Counted from the stretch's first letter, positions 35,242 through 44,535 are shown. The stretch: 64,000 nucleotides of DNA from Kordiimonas gwangyangensis DSM 19435 = JCM 12864 (GCF_000375545.1 NZ_AQXF01000005.1:263289-327288); one strand, 5' to 3'. Numbers and translations are program-made. Notes: generated by a model from the letters alone, not told the origin.

Positions 35242-35272
35242 AGTATCCAACCTCGAGTAAACTCTAGATCAA
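35242..35272 (-). promoter_or_regulatory. MerR-type promoter with 19-bp spacer and central dyad
   Basis: On the reverse strand TTGATC (35267-35272) and GATACT (35242-35247) are separated by exactly 19 bases, the overlong spacing characteristic of MerR-activated promoters. The spacer holds the dyad CTAGAGT-TT-ACTCGAG-like (35251-35267). It reads into the SnoaL-merR operon, so the MerR protein should autoregulate. Confidence 0.8.
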
Positions 35273-35471
35273 GCGAAAAGTTTCAAATGCACAGGTCATT
35301 GGAAAAATTGCGCTTTTCATGAAAGCACTCATCATCGCTGCATGTTTTTCGCTCAAATTACACACCCATTCACCGATGTGTGCGCCCTATTCACCAGCGC
35401 ATAAGCGCTATCCTTTGCCGCTGCTTCCGCCTGCCCTATGTTAGGGACATAAGCCACAAGCGGGGGACGCG

Positions 35472-36221
35472 ATGAAAGACGGTGATACACCAGCGAACAG
35501 CATGGACGTGTGCACGGCACTTGCCACAAGGCGCAGCGTGCGGGATTTCAGGCCCGATAGGGTGCCGGAAGCGCTGATTGACGATATCCTCAGCGACGCC
35601 CTCAACGCCCCCTCATGGGGCAATGTGCAGCCCTACAGGGTTGCTGTGGCAAGCGGTGATGTGGCGAAGGCGATCTCGGCTGACTATATGCACCACTTCA
35701 CGGAGGGTGGGCGGTTCCAAAAGGCGTCGGCGATGGGCAAGCTCAAGATGTGGCTATCGGGTTTTCGCGGGCCGGACGGCGACCACACCACCATCATGAC
35801 CTACCCTGATGAGCTGAACGAACGCTACCGGGAGACCGGCAAGGGCATCTATGGTGTGCTCGGTATCGGGCGCGAGGATAAAGCCGCCCGCGTGCGCCAG
35901 ATGGCGCGGAATTTTGAATTTTTCGGCGCGCCGACCGCGCTGTTTATCTTTGCCAGTGAAGAGCTTGGCGCCTATGGCCCCCTGGACGCTGGCGCGTTCA
36001 TCCAATCCATCGCGCTGGCCGCCCACGCCCGCGGCCTTGGCACCTGTGCCCAAGCCGCGCTTGCCACCTGGGCCAGCCCGGTGCGTTCGCGGTTTGAGGT
36101 GCCTTCGGGTTACAAGCTCATTTGCGGTATGGCGCTTGGCTACGCCTCGGACGCGCCAATCAACAGCTTCGCGCCGGTGCGCCGCACGGCCGAGAATGTG
36201 AAGCTTTCGCTGAAGTCTTAG
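35472..36221 (+). CDS. Nitroreductase-family FMN oxidoreductase
   Basis: The 249-residue protein has the FMN-binding start RRSVRDFRPDRVPEALIDDILSDALNAPSWGNVQPY and the late GTCAQAALATWASPVRSRF and LICGMALGYASDAPINSF of the nitroreductase fold. Members reduce nitro groups, quinones or flavins with NAD(P)H. GGGGGA precedes the ATG. The stop overlaps the convergent fdhD stop by two bases. Its own control region (35281-35471) has no clear motif. Confidence 0.9.
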   Translation: MKDGDTPANSMDVCTALATRRSVRDFRPDRVPEALIDDILSDALNAPSWGNVQPYRVAVASGDVAKAISADYMHHFTEGGRFQKASAMGKLKMWLSGFRGPDGDHTTIMTYPDELNERYRETGKGIYGVLGIGREDKAARVRQMARNFEFFGAPTALFIFASEELGAYGPLDAGAFIQSIALAAHARGLGTCAQAALATWASPVRSRFEVPSGYKLICGMALGYASDAPINSFAPVRRTAENVKLSLKS

Positions 36222-37018
36222 AAAACCGTCAGCACACCACGGGAGAAATTGGCGAGGGTCATGTTCGCCTCACCCGCCCGCCGGATGGCGAAACCCGTAG
36301 GGGCAGACAGCGCCACCAGTGCGGTGACGCCAGACCTTGCGGCTTTCTCGACAATCTCGAACGACGCCCGGCTGGTCATCAACACGAAGCCGTCGCTCGC
36401 GCCCAACCCCTCGCGCACTATGGCGCCAATAAGCTTATCAAGCGCATTGTGCCGCCCCACATCCTCGCGCACCAGCATCACCACGCCGTCACCGTTCACA
36501 AACGCCGCGCCGTGCACTGACTTGTTGAGCGCCCTAAGGGGCTGCATCTTCTCAAGCGCTTCAGCTGCCCTAGTGACCACACTGGCGTCCAGCGCCTTCG
36601 GGTGCGCCGCCACGGGCTCCAAGCTTTCGAACAGCCGTTCCGCGCTGTCGATACCGCAAAGCCCACAGCTTGTGCGCCCCTCCATCGACCGCCTGCTTTG
36701 CCTGAGGCTCAGCCGCTCAAAACACTTGGCGCTGATGGTGACATGGATGTCGATGCCCTGCCGGCGTTCATGCAGCTCCACCTTGGAAATATCCGCTAGG
36801 CCATCAACAATGCCTTCCGTCAGCGAGAAGCCGGTGATAAAATCATGGAGGTCTGTGGGGCTCGCCAGCATCACCGCGAAGGTGAGGCCATTGTAGATGA
36901 GGGCGACGGGCGCTTCCTCGGGCACGTGCCACTGAACGGTGCTGCCCTCCTGCTGCCCGGCGGTGACAAGATCCGCCTGCCAGAGGGAGGCGTTTTTAGG
37001 CCCCTCCGGCGCGGTCAT
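36218..37018 (-). CDS. fdhD: Formate dehydrogenase sulfurtransferase FdhD (FdsC)
   Basis: A 266-residue protein with the FdhD core: FITGFSLTEGIVDGLADI, the Cys loop TSCGLCGI (residues about 115-122), VHGAAF, MLVREDVGRHNALDKLIG and VLMTSRASFEIVEKAARSGV. FdhD passes sulfur from an IscS-type desulfurase onto the bis-MGD cofactor of formate dehydrogenase. It lies 102 bases downstream of fdsA, separated by a phased GCAC repeat, and lacks a strong ribosome site. A small fdsD gene, expected after it in many fds operons, is absent: a nitroreductase gene converges directly. Confidence 0.93.
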   Translation of the reverse strand: MTAPEGPKNASLWQADLVTAGQQEGSTVQWHVPEEAPVALIYNGLTFAVMLASPTDLHDFITGFSLTEGIVDGLADISKVELHERRQGIDIHVTISAKCFERLSLRQSRRSMEGRTSCGLCGIDSAERLFESLEPVAAHPKALDASVVTRAAEALEKMQPLRALNKSVHGAAFVNGDGVVMLVREDVGRHNALDKLIGAIVREGLGASDGFVLMTSRASFEIVEKAARSGVTALVALSAPTGFAIRRAGEANMTLANFSRGVLTVF

Positions 37019-37039
37019 GGCGCTATGCTCACATGCCGC

Positions 37040-37117
37040 GCACTATCCGCACAAATCCCGCACAGAATCCGCGCATTTCCCGCACACATCCCGCACACTT
37101 TTTGCACAGTGCCGCAC
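37040..37117 (-). repeat. Helically phased GCAC (GTGC on mRNA) repeats between fdsA and fdhD
   Basis: Eight GCAC-like cores begin at 37040, 37049, 37060, 37073 (GCAT), 37082, 37093, 37104 and 37114, mostly within C/TCCCGCACA. Steps are 9, 11, 13, 9, 11, 11 and 10 bases, mean about 10.6, one B-DNA turn. The block fills most of the 102-base fdsA-fdhD gap. It could be a protein-binding array, a repeat processing site in the mRNA, or a slippage-prone microrepeat; function is unproven. Confidence 0.75.
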
Positions 37118-37120
37118 ACC

Positions 37121-39961
37121 CTATTCCGCCGCATGGGTTGCCTTCACCTGTCGCATTTTCGGCGTCTCGCGCTCATAGCTTTCCTGCCACTCAGACCGGT
37201 GGTTCGCGGGGCTTACTTCGACCGCAGTCACCTTATATTCCGGGCAGTTGGTGGCCCAATCCGAGTTTTCGGTCGTGATGACATTTGCGCCGGTTTCCGG
37301 GTGGTGGAAGGTGGTGTAAACCACGCCCGGCGCCATACGGCCGGAGATTTTGGCGTGCAAAGTCGTCTCGCCCTTGCGGGAGCGCACGGCGACCCAGTCA
37401 CCATCCCGAATGCCGCGCATTTCTGCGTCGCTTTCGTGAATTTCCAGAACGTCTTCTTCCATCCAGCGGTTGTTGTCGGTCCGCCGTGTTTGCGCGCCCA
37501 CATTATACTGACTGAGGATACGGCCGGTGGTGAGAATGAGCGGAAATTTACGGTTCGCCTTCTCCGTCGTCGGGACATATTCCGTCAATATAAACAAGCC
37601 TTTACCACGCACGAAGCCGTCCACATGCATGATGGGCGTGCCCGAAGGTGCGCTGTCGTTACACGGCCACTGCACGCTGCCCTCGCGGTCAAGGCGGTCG
37701 AAAGAAACACCCTTGAAAGTGGGCGTCAGCGCGGCGATTTCATCCATGATTTCGCTCGCGTTTCGGTAAGGCATTGGGTACCCCAGCGCTTCCGAAAGTT
37801 TCGCCGTCACCTGCCATTCATCCAGCCCAGTTTTGGACTTCATCGCTGGCCGCACACGGCCCAAACGGCGCTCGGCATTGATGAAAGTGCCGTCTTTTTC
37901 AAGGAAACTGGTGCCCGGCAGGAACACATGCGCGAACCGCGCGGTCTCATTCAGGAACAGGTCCTGCACGATCACGCATTCCATGGACCGGAGCGCGGCT
38001 TCCACATGCTGGGTATTAGGGTCCGACTGCGCGATATCCTCACCCTGCACATAGATCGCCTTGAACGTGCCCGCCACCGCTTCATCGAACATATTGGGGA
38101 TGCGGAAACCGGGTTCACCGTCGAGGTCCACACCCCACGCCGCTTCAAACTCCGCGCGTACTGCGTCGTCTGAAACCGGCCGGTAGCCTGAGAATTCATG
38201 CGGGAAGGAGCCCATGTCGCACGAGCCCTGAACGTTGTTCTGGCCCCTGAGCGGGTTAAGCCCCACACCGCGGCGGCCGATGTTGCCGGTGGCCATCACA
38301 AGGTTGGCCATGCCCATCACCATGGTGGAGCCCTGGCTGTGTTCGGTCACCCCAAGGCCATAGTAAATCGCCGCATTGCCGCCAGTGGCGTAAAGCCGGG
38401 CCGCACCGCGGATATCCTCCGCGCTCACTCCTGCGATTTTGGCGACATTCTCTGGTGAATTGACGGGGTCGAGGATGAAGTTTTTCCATTCCTCAAACGC
38501 ATCCATTTCGCAGCGTTCGCGCACGAAGGTTTCATCCACCAAGCCTTCAGATACCACCACATGCGCGAGCGCATTGATCATCGCCACATTAGTGCCAGGC
38601 AAAAGCGGCAGGTGATAATCCGCCTTGATATGCGGGCTTTTCACCAGATCGATCTGGCGTGGGTCAAGGATGATGAGCTTGGCGCCCTCACGCAAGCGGC
38701 GCTTCATCTGGGAGGCGAACACCGGGTGCGCATCCGTGGGGTTCGCGCCGATGACCATGATGACATCAGCGTCCTCGACGGAATCAAAATCCTGCGTACC
38801 GGCGCTGGTGCCGAAGGTTTGTTTGAGCCCATAGCCGGTGGGCGAATGGCAGACCCGCGCGCAGGTATCCACATTGTTGTTGCCGAACGCGGTGCGGATG
38901 AGCTTCTGCACCAGCCAGACTTCCTCGATCGTGCAGCGCGAGGACGTGATACCGCCGATGGATTTGCGGCCATATTTAGCCTGTGTTGCCTTGAGCCTGT
39001 TGGCTGCGAAGCCAATCGCCTCATCCCAGCTCACCTCGCGCCACGGCTCATCAATATGATCGCGGATCATCGGTGTGGTCACGCGGTCCTTATGGCTCGC
39101 GTAGCCCCAGGCAAAACGGCCTTTCACGCAGGAATGCCCGTGATTGGCCTTGCCACCTTTGTGCGGCACCATGCGAACAACCTGGTCGCCCTTCAGTTCC
39201 GCCTTGAACTCACAGCCCACACCGCAATAGGCGCAGGTGGTCAGCACCGTGCGGTCGGGCACGCCGTGTTCAATCAGCGACGTTTCAGAGAGTGTCGCTG
39301 TTGGGCAGGCCTGCACGCAGGCCCCGCACGATACACATTCGCTTGAGAAAAAGTCTTCCGTGCCGGTTGCTACGCGGGAGCCGAAGCCCCGGCCTTCAAT
39401 CGTCAGCGCCAAGGTGCCCTGCACTTCGTCACAGGCCCGCACACAGCGGGAGCAGACAATGCATTTGGACGGATCATAGGTGAAATAGGGCGTGCTTTCA
39501 TCCTTCGCGAGGTCAAGATGGTTCTCCCCCGCATAGCCGTACCGCACGTCCCGGAGGCCCACCGCGCCCGCCATGTCCTGCAACTCACAGTCCCCGTTTG
39601 TGGGGCACGTGAGGCAATCCAGCGGGTGGTCGGAGATATAAAGCTCCATCACACCGCGCCTGAGCCGCGCGAGGCGGTCGGTTTGTGTGCGCACCACCAG
39701 CCCCTCTTCCGCGAGCGCGGTGCACGAGGACGGCGTGCCTTTGCGGCCTTCGATTTCCACAAGGCACAAGCGGCAGGAGCCGAAAGCATCGACCATATCG
39801 GTCGCGCACAGCTTGGGGATGCCGATACCGGCTTCCTTGGCCGCGCGCATGATGCTGGTGCCTTTGGGCACGGTCACCGTTTTGCCGTCAATCTCAAGGG
39901 TGACAGCCTCGCCTGAGGTTACCTGAGGCGTGCCGTAATCTGTTTCTTTGAGAAGGGTCAT
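37121..39961 (-). CDS. fdsA: NAD-dependent formate dehydrogenase alpha subunit (molybdopterin)
   Basis: The 946-residue subunit carries an N-terminal 2Fe-2S domain (Cys in CATDMVDAFGSCRLC, Cys80), an HxxxCxxC-type cluster (HPLDCLTC, 112-119) and two 4Fe-4S ferredoxin motifs (CIVCSRC and CVSCGAC, about 167-214). A further 4Fe-4S site (CAYCGVGC, 243-250) opens the molybdopterin domain. The active-site pair is Cys371-His372 (ARVCHSPT), so it is a Cys rather than a selenocysteine enzyme. It oxidises formate to CO2 and passes electrons through FdsB to NAD+. It overlaps fdsB by four bases. Confidence 0.95.
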   Translation of the reverse strand: MTLLKETDYGTPQVTSGEAVTLEIDGKTVTVPKGTSIMRAAKEAGIGIPKLCATDMVDAFGSCRLCLVEIEGRKGTPSSCTALAEEGLVVRTQTDRLARLRRGVMELYISDHPLDCLTCPTNGDCELQDMAGAVGLRDVRYGYAGENHLDLAKDESTPYFTYDPSKCIVCSRCVRACDEVQGTLALTIEGRGFGSRVATGTEDFFSSECVSCGACVQACPTATLSETSLIEHGVPDRTVLTTCAYCGVGCEFKAELKGDQVVRMVPHKGGKANHGHSCVKGRFAWGYASHKDRVTTPMIRDHIDEPWREVSWDEAIGFAANRLKATQAKYGRKSIGGITSSRCTIEEVWLVQKLIRTAFGNNNVDTCARVCHSPTGYGLKQTFGTSAGTQDFDSVEDADVIMVIGANPTDAHPVFASQMKRRLREGAKLIILDPRQIDLVKSPHIKADYHLPLLPGTNVAMINALAHVVVSEGLVDETFVRERCEMDAFEEWKNFILDPVNSPENVAKIAGVSAEDIRGAARLYATGGNAAIYYGLGVTEHSQGSTMVMGMANLVMATGNIGRRGVGLNPLRGQNNVQGSCDMGSFPHEFSGYRPVSDDAVRAEFEAAWGVDLDGEPGFRIPNMFDEAVAGTFKAIYVQGEDIAQSDPNTQHVEAALRSMECVIVQDLFLNETARFAHVFLPGTSFLEKDGTFINAERRLGRVRPAMKSKTGLDEWQVTAKLSEALGYPMPYRNASEIMDEIAALTPTFKGVSFDRLDREGSVQWPCNDSAPSGTPIMHVDGFVRGKGLFILTEYVPTTEKANRKFPLILTTGRILSQYNVGAQTRRTDNNRWMEEDVLEIHESDAEMRGIRDGDWVAVRSRKGETTLHAKISGRMAPGVVYTTFHHPETGANVITTENSDWATNCPEYKVTAVEVSPANHRSEWQESYERETPKMRQVKATHAAE

Positions 39962-41484
39962 TCCTTGTCTCCCTTCAGGAAGTCGTCCGGAAAGTGCCTG
40001 ATCGCACTCAACACCGGGATCGGGGTCATGCCGCCCATGGCGCAGAGGGAACCGTCTGTCATCACCTCACAGAGGTCGTCAATCAGCGCAAGGTTCCCGT
40101 GCACATCATTGCCCGCAATGACCTTTGCCATCACTTCCGCGCCACGCACCGCACCAATGCGGCACGGTGTGCATTTGCCGCAGCTTTCATGGGCACAAAA
40201 ATCAAAGGCATATTTGGCCTGCGCCGCCATGTCAGCCGTGTCGTCATAAAGCACTATACCACCATGACCCACACCAGCGCCAATTTTCAGGAAACTTTCA
40301 TAGTCCATCGGCGTATCCATGAGCGCGGGTGGGATATAGGCACCAAGCGGCCCACCCACCTGCGCGGCCTTGACCGCGCGTCCCGTGCGGGTGCCACCGC
40401 CGAAACCTTCCACCAGTTCACGAAGTGTGACACCGAAGGCTTTTTCCACCAGCCCGCCGCGCCTCACGTTCCCGGCAAGCTGGAATGGCATGGTGCCGGT
40501 CGACCGACCCATACCGTAATCCTTATAGAACGCGCCACCTTCTGCAAGGATGGTGGGCACGGCACAAAGCGAGATCACGTTATGCACAAGTGTCGGTTTG
40601 CCGTTGAGGCCTTCAAGCGCCGGTAGCGGCGGCTTGGCACGCACCTGCCCGCGTTTGCCCTCAAGACTGTCAAGCAGCGAGGTCTCCTCGCCGCAGATAT
40701 AAGCGCCCGCGCCGATGAAAAGTTCCAGGTCAAACGCCTTTCCAGTGCCAAGGACACTCTCGCCCAGTAACCCCTCGACATAAGCGCGCTCAAGCGCCTC
40801 AGAGAATACGGCCTTCGCGACTGGATATTCGCTGCGCAAGTAAACAAAGCCTTTGCTCGCGCCCGTGCCCAGTCCCGCGATGATCATGCCTTCGATCAGC
40901 AGGTAGGGGTCACCTTCCATGATCATGCGGTCAGCGAAGGTGCCGCTGTCGCCTTCATCAGCATTACACACGACGTATTTCTGGGCGGCCTCAGCCCCCA
41001 GCACGGTTTTCCATTTAATGCCCGCCGGGAAAGCCGCACCGCCGCGCCCCCTGAGGCCGGAGGTCATCACCTCTTCCGCGATATCCTGCGGTTCCATGGC
41101 AAGCGCTTTCCTGAGGCCAGAGAGGCCACCATGGGCCTTATAGTCCTTGAGGCAAAGCGGATCGGTCACGCCGCAGCGCGCAAACGTCAGGCGTTCCTGA
41201 TTTTTCAGGAACTCGATTTCTTCCGTCAGGCCAAGGCATAGCGCATGGTCGCCGCCGTCAAGGAGACCGGCGGCCAGCAGGCTGTCGACATCGGCTTCAC
41301 TGACCGGACCATAAGCGACGCGACCTTTCGGTGTTTCCACCTCTACAAGCGGTTCAAGCCACAGCAGACCTCGGCTGCCGTTCCTGACAACTTCCACACC
41401 CTCAATCGCCGCCAGCTTTGCAGCGACCTCATCGGCACCAAGCGCAACGGCAACACTATCAAGCGGAATGAAAACGCGGGTCAT
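39958..41484 (-). CDS. fdsB: Formate dehydrogenase beta subunit, NADH-FMN domain (NuoF-like)
   Basis: A 508-residue protein with an N-terminal thioredoxin-like part and the NuoF-type module: FMN site GLRGRGGAAFPAGIKW, NADH loop VCNADEGDSGTFADR, GAGAYICGEETSLLDSLEG, and the 4Fe-4S site ESCGKCTPCRIG near residue 440. It accepts electrons from FdsA and reduces NAD+. It overlaps fdsG and fdsA by four bases each, so the three subunits are translationally coupled. Confidence 0.95.
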   Translation of the reverse strand: MTRVFIPLDSVAVALGADEVAAKLAAIEGVEVVRNGSRGLLWLEPLVEVETPKGRVAYGPVSEADVDSLLAAGLLDGGDHALCLGLTEEIEFLKNQERLTFARCGVTDPLCLKDYKAHGGLSGLRKALAMEPQDIAEEVMTSGLRGRGGAAFPAGIKWKTVLGAEAAQKYVVCNADEGDSGTFADRMIMEGDPYLLIEGMIIAGLGTGASKGFVYLRSEYPVAKAVFSEALERAYVEGLLGESVLGTGKAFDLELFIGAGAYICGEETSLLDSLEGKRGQVRAKPPLPALEGLNGKPTLVHNVISLCAVPTILAEGGAFYKDYGMGRSTGTMPFQLAGNVRRGGLVEKAFGVTLRELVEGFGGGTRTGRAVKAAQVGGPLGAYIPPALMDTPMDYESFLKIGAGVGHGGIVLYDDTADMAAQAKYAFDFCAHESCGKCTPCRIGAVRGAEVMAKVIAGNDVHGNLALIDDLCEVMTDGSLCAMGGMTPIPVLSAIRHFPDDFLKGDKE

Positions 41485-41960
41485 GCTTCATGCTCCCACG
41501 CTTGCAATAGGGCATCGATGTCAGCCTCGCTCACACGGGCTCTCAGCTTGCCGTCCACCATGGCGGCGGGGCCGTTTGCGCACAGGCCAAGGCAATAAAC
41601 AGGTTCAATGGTGATGCGGCCGTCAGCGCGGGTTTCGCCCATCTCCACATCAGCCTTTTTGCAGGCATGCGCCGTCAGTTCGCGGCTACCAACGGCCTGG
41701 CAGGCTTCGGCTTGGCACAGGCGCAGCACATGCTCACCCTTGGGCGCGCGGGCGAAGTCATCATAAAAGCTGATGACACCCTTGACCTCGGCCTTGGTGA
41801 TATTGAAGGCGGTCGCGAGCCTCGGCAGCGCGCTGGCATCGATATAGCCATACGCGTCATTGAGCGCGATCAGCGCACGCATCAGGCCGCCCTGTGCGTC
41901 CACATATTTTGCGATAAGCGCATCCATAGCGCCTATAGTCTGCGCCTTGGCGTCAGTCAC
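41481..41960 (-). CDS. fdsG: Formate dehydrogenase gamma subunit, 2Fe-2S (NuoE-like)
   Basis: A 159-residue NuoE-type thioredoxin-fold protein. Cys ligands of the 2Fe-2S cluster are seen in LRLCQAEACQAVG and PVYCLGLCANGPAAM. A GTG start at 41960 is chosen because GGGAGGGG lies six bases upstream; an in-frame TTG at 41996 is less likely. It is the first gene of the fdsGBA-fdhD operon. Confidence 0.92.
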   Translation of the reverse strand: MTDAKAQTIGAMDALIAKYVDAQGGLMRALIALNDAYGYIDASALPRLATAFNITKAEVKGVISFYDDFARAPKGEHVLRLCQAEACQAVGSRELTAHACKKADVEMGETRADGRITIEPVYCLGLCANGPAAMVDGKLRARVSEADIDALLQAWEHEA

Positions 41961-42048
41961 TTCAAGCCCCTCCCGCACCCGTGATCCGGGCGTCAATTAT
42001 GCTTGTTCTTGTGGCAGGTGGCGGGCCGCATGGGCCCACCATCCGGTA

Positions 42049-43467
42049 TTATTGTTTTTTGGCAGCGAGGTCAGCGCGGATCTTGTCTGCCACCGCCTTC
42101 ACCTTGGCGCGCAGGGCGTCCTCGTCCACCGTCAGTACCTTGCCGTCCGCCATCAGTATTTTGCCGTCCACAATAGTGGTGACCACATCACGCGCACCCG
42201 CGGCATACACAAGCTGGGACATGACGTCATACAAGGGGCTGAGGCGCAGGCTGTCGAGCGAAACCTGGATCATATCTGCGCGTTTACCGGCTTCAAGGCT
42301 GCCGGTCACGTCACCAAGGCCAACGGCTTCGGCGCCACCTGCGGTTGCCATATTGAGTGCCGCACGCGCAGGCACCACGGTCGGGTCGCCACCCGCACCT
42401 TTGTGCAAGAGGGCCGCAAGGCGCAGTTCTTCCCACATATCAAGGTCGTTGTTCGACGCCGCACCGTCCGTACCAAGGCCAACCTTCACACCAGCGGCCA
42501 GCATGGCCGGAATGGGTGCAATGCCCGCAGCTGTCTTGAGGTTGGAGGTCGGGTTATGGATCGCGCCAACTTTGGAGGCTGCGAGCGTTTTCATGTCGCT
42601 TTCCGTTGGCCACACAACGTGGGCGGCCACGGTGGTCACATCCGTCATGCCGACTTCCTGCATCAACTCAATGGAGGTGATGCCGTATTTATCGCCCACG
42701 GTTTTCAGCTCTGCCTTGTCCTCAGCGATGTGGATCGAGATCGGCGCGCCAAGCTCTTTCGCCTTGGCTGTCACCTGCGCCAAATGTTCCTTTGAAACCG
42801 TATAGGGCGCGTGGGGCGCAAGCGCTGGCGTAATGCGGCTGTGTTTGCCCTGCCAGTCTTCAACGAACTTCACGCCCGCTGCATAGCTGTCGTCCCAGCC
42901 TTTGAAACCCGGGCTCGGGAAATCGATCATCGGAGCCGCGATCACGGCACGCAGGCCGCAGCGGTCCACCACGCCGGCGATCACTTCGGGGTAGAAATAC
43001 ATGTCCACAAAGCTTGTGGTACCACCCTGGATCATCTCCCAGCAAGCGAGCTCGGAGCCGACTTCGATGAAGGCCGGGTCCACATAACGCCCTTCCATCG
43101 GGAAGATATATTCCTGCAGCCATGTCATGAGCGCGAGGTCGTCCGCCATGCCGCGAAACAGCACCATCGCCGTGTGGGTGTGGCCGTTCACAAAACCCGG
43201 CATCAAAACGCGGTTGTCGCCGCTCACGCTTTGCTTCGCGTCATAGGCAGCGGCGATTTCGGCGTCCGTGCCGACAGCAACGATCGCGCCGTCCTTCACT
43301 GCAACCGCGCCGTTCTCGATCACGTCGTTCGTGTCGTCCATCGTCACCACATAGCGGCCATGCACCACCATATCGACTGCCGTTTTATCTTCAGCCATCG
43401 CATATCCTTCAGTTGACACCATAGCCGCACATAGCATGGCAGCTTTCCAGATTTGTTTCAGCGTCAC
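42049..43467 (-). CDS. Exported amidohydrolase, MTA/SAH deaminase-like
   Basis: The 472-residue protein has a plausible signal peptide (residues 1-25: IWKAAMLCAAMVSTEGYAMA) before a normal amidohydrolase fold: metal motif GHTHTAM, QGGTTSFVDMYF, HIAEDKAEL, and GTDGAASNNDLDMWEELR. The family acts on adenosine derivatives (MtaD) or related hydrolytic deamination and N-deacylation; the substrate is not proven. Export to the periplasm is unusual for this family. It may be coregulated with the AraC gene upstream on the same strand (75 bases between them). Confidence 0.85.
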   Translation of the reverse strand: MTLKQIWKAAMLCAAMVSTEGYAMAEDKTAVDMVVHGRYVVTMDDTNDVIENGAVAVKDGAIVAVGTDAEIAAAYDAKQSVSGDNRVLMPGFVNGHTHTAMVLFRGMADDLALMTWLQEYIFPMEGRYVDPAFIEVGSELACWEMIQGGTTSFVDMYFYPEVIAGVVDRCGLRAVIAAPMIDFPSPGFKGWDDSYAAGVKFVEDWQGKHSRITPALAPHAPYTVSKEHLAQVTAKAKELGAPISIHIAEDKAELKTVGDKYGITSIELMQEVGMTDVTTVAAHVVWPTESDMKTLAASKVGAIHNPTSNLKTAAGIAPIPAMLAAGVKVGLGTDGAASNNDLDMWEELRLAALLHKGAGGDPTVVPARAALNMATAGGAEAVGLGDVTGSLEAGKRADMIQVSLDSLRLSPLYDVMSQLVYAAGARDVVTTIVDGKILMADGKVLTVDEDALRAKVKAVADKIRADLAAKKQ

Positions 43468-43542
43468 TGTGACGTCCCTTCCGTTTTCATTCGGTATGTT
43501 TCTTTGACCATAAAACCCATCGTGGGGGTGAGGCTAGTGGCT

Positions 43543-44535
43543 TTATTGATTGCGGGCATATTCTGCCGGTGCGCGGCCATACCACTTGCGGAAAGCGCGC
43601 ACAAAAGCGGCGGGTTCCGAGTAGCCGAGGCGCGCGGCAGTATCCTGCACGCTGAGGCCGTCAGCCAGCAGCAGGAAACGGGCTTTCTCGCGCCTGACAG
43701 CTGACAATAGATCACGGAAACTGGCCCCCTCGCCAGCCAGTTCGCGCTGGAACGTACGCAAGGAGACCGACAGCGCCGCCGCCGCCTCGCCCGCTGTCAG
43801 GCCGGTGGGTACCTCCGCGTCCAGCTTGCGGGCAATATAGGCACGGGTGAGCGCGGCCGCGCTGTCATGTGTCGGCATCTCCGCTTCTACATGTTGCTTC
43901 AGCATGGCGTGCAGCGCCGGGTTCGCATCATTCATGGGGCGCGCCATCGCCTCAAGCGGCCAGACCATGGCATGCTCGCCTGCACTGAAGATGACAGGAG
44001 CCTCGAAGGCTTCCTCGAAGGCGGCAGCATTCACGGGCGCTTGCCGCATCAGTTCAACCCGGATGGGCGCAACACCGGGGGAGGCCCAGCGCGCGAACCG
44101 CGCAAACGGCAGCAGCACAGCCTCGGATCTCACTTCAGCAGCGCGCCAGTCAGGTCTCACAGGCGTATATGTCAGGCGGCATTCATCACCTTCCTCGCGG
44201 AGTTCGAACCGCCCGGCAGCACCGACATAAAGTGCATAGTCGCACGCTTCCCGAAGCGCTTCGCCTACCGTTTCGCTCGTAACCAGCATATGACCGAGCG
44301 TTGCATACGTGCCGTAGCGCACACTTTTGCCAGCGCGAATACCCAAGAGGCCGTCGCATGCCAGCCGGTCCGCCGCCGCCCATAACGCTTCGGCGTCCTG
44401 CTCCGGGATGCGGTCAGCACCGTCCGCAAAGCTGACACCAGCTTCCCTGAATAGCGTTTCGCGCGGCACGGCATAGTCCCGCTCCATGGTCTGGGCAAGG
44501 CTCGCGAGATATCGGGCTAATACGGTTTCAGTCAT
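43543..44535 (-). CDS. AraC family transcriptional regulator
   Basis: The 330-residue protein has an Arabinose_bd-type N-terminal region (YLASLAQTMERDYAVPRETLFREAG) and a C-terminal double helix-turn-helix: AAAALSVSLRTFQRELAGEGASFRDLLSAVRREKARFLLLADGLSVQDTAARLGYSEPAAFVRAFRKWYGRAPAEY. It is divergent from the SBF transporter gene and is the likely activator of that operon. Confidence 0.9.
   Translation of the reverse strand: MTETVLARYLASLAQTMERDYAVPRETLFREAGVSFADGADRIPEQDAEALWAAADRLACDGLLGIRAGKSVRYGTYATLGHMLVTSETVGEALREACDYALYVGAAGRFELREEGDECRLTYTPVRPDWRAAEVRSEAVLLPFARFARWASPGVAPIRVELMRQAPVNAAAFEEAFEAPVIFSAGEHAMVWPLEAMARPMNDANPALHAMLKQHVEAEMPTHDSAAALTRAYIARKLDAEVPTGLTAGEAAAALSVSLRTFQRELAGEGASFRDLLSAVRREKARFLLLADGLSVQDTAARLGYSEPAAFVRAFRKWYGRAPAEYARNQ

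Noticed and set aside
36845-38173. A 442-codon forward frame opposite fdhD and fdsA
   Set aside because: Antisense shadow of two certain genes; low-complexity His/Arg content and no ribosome site.
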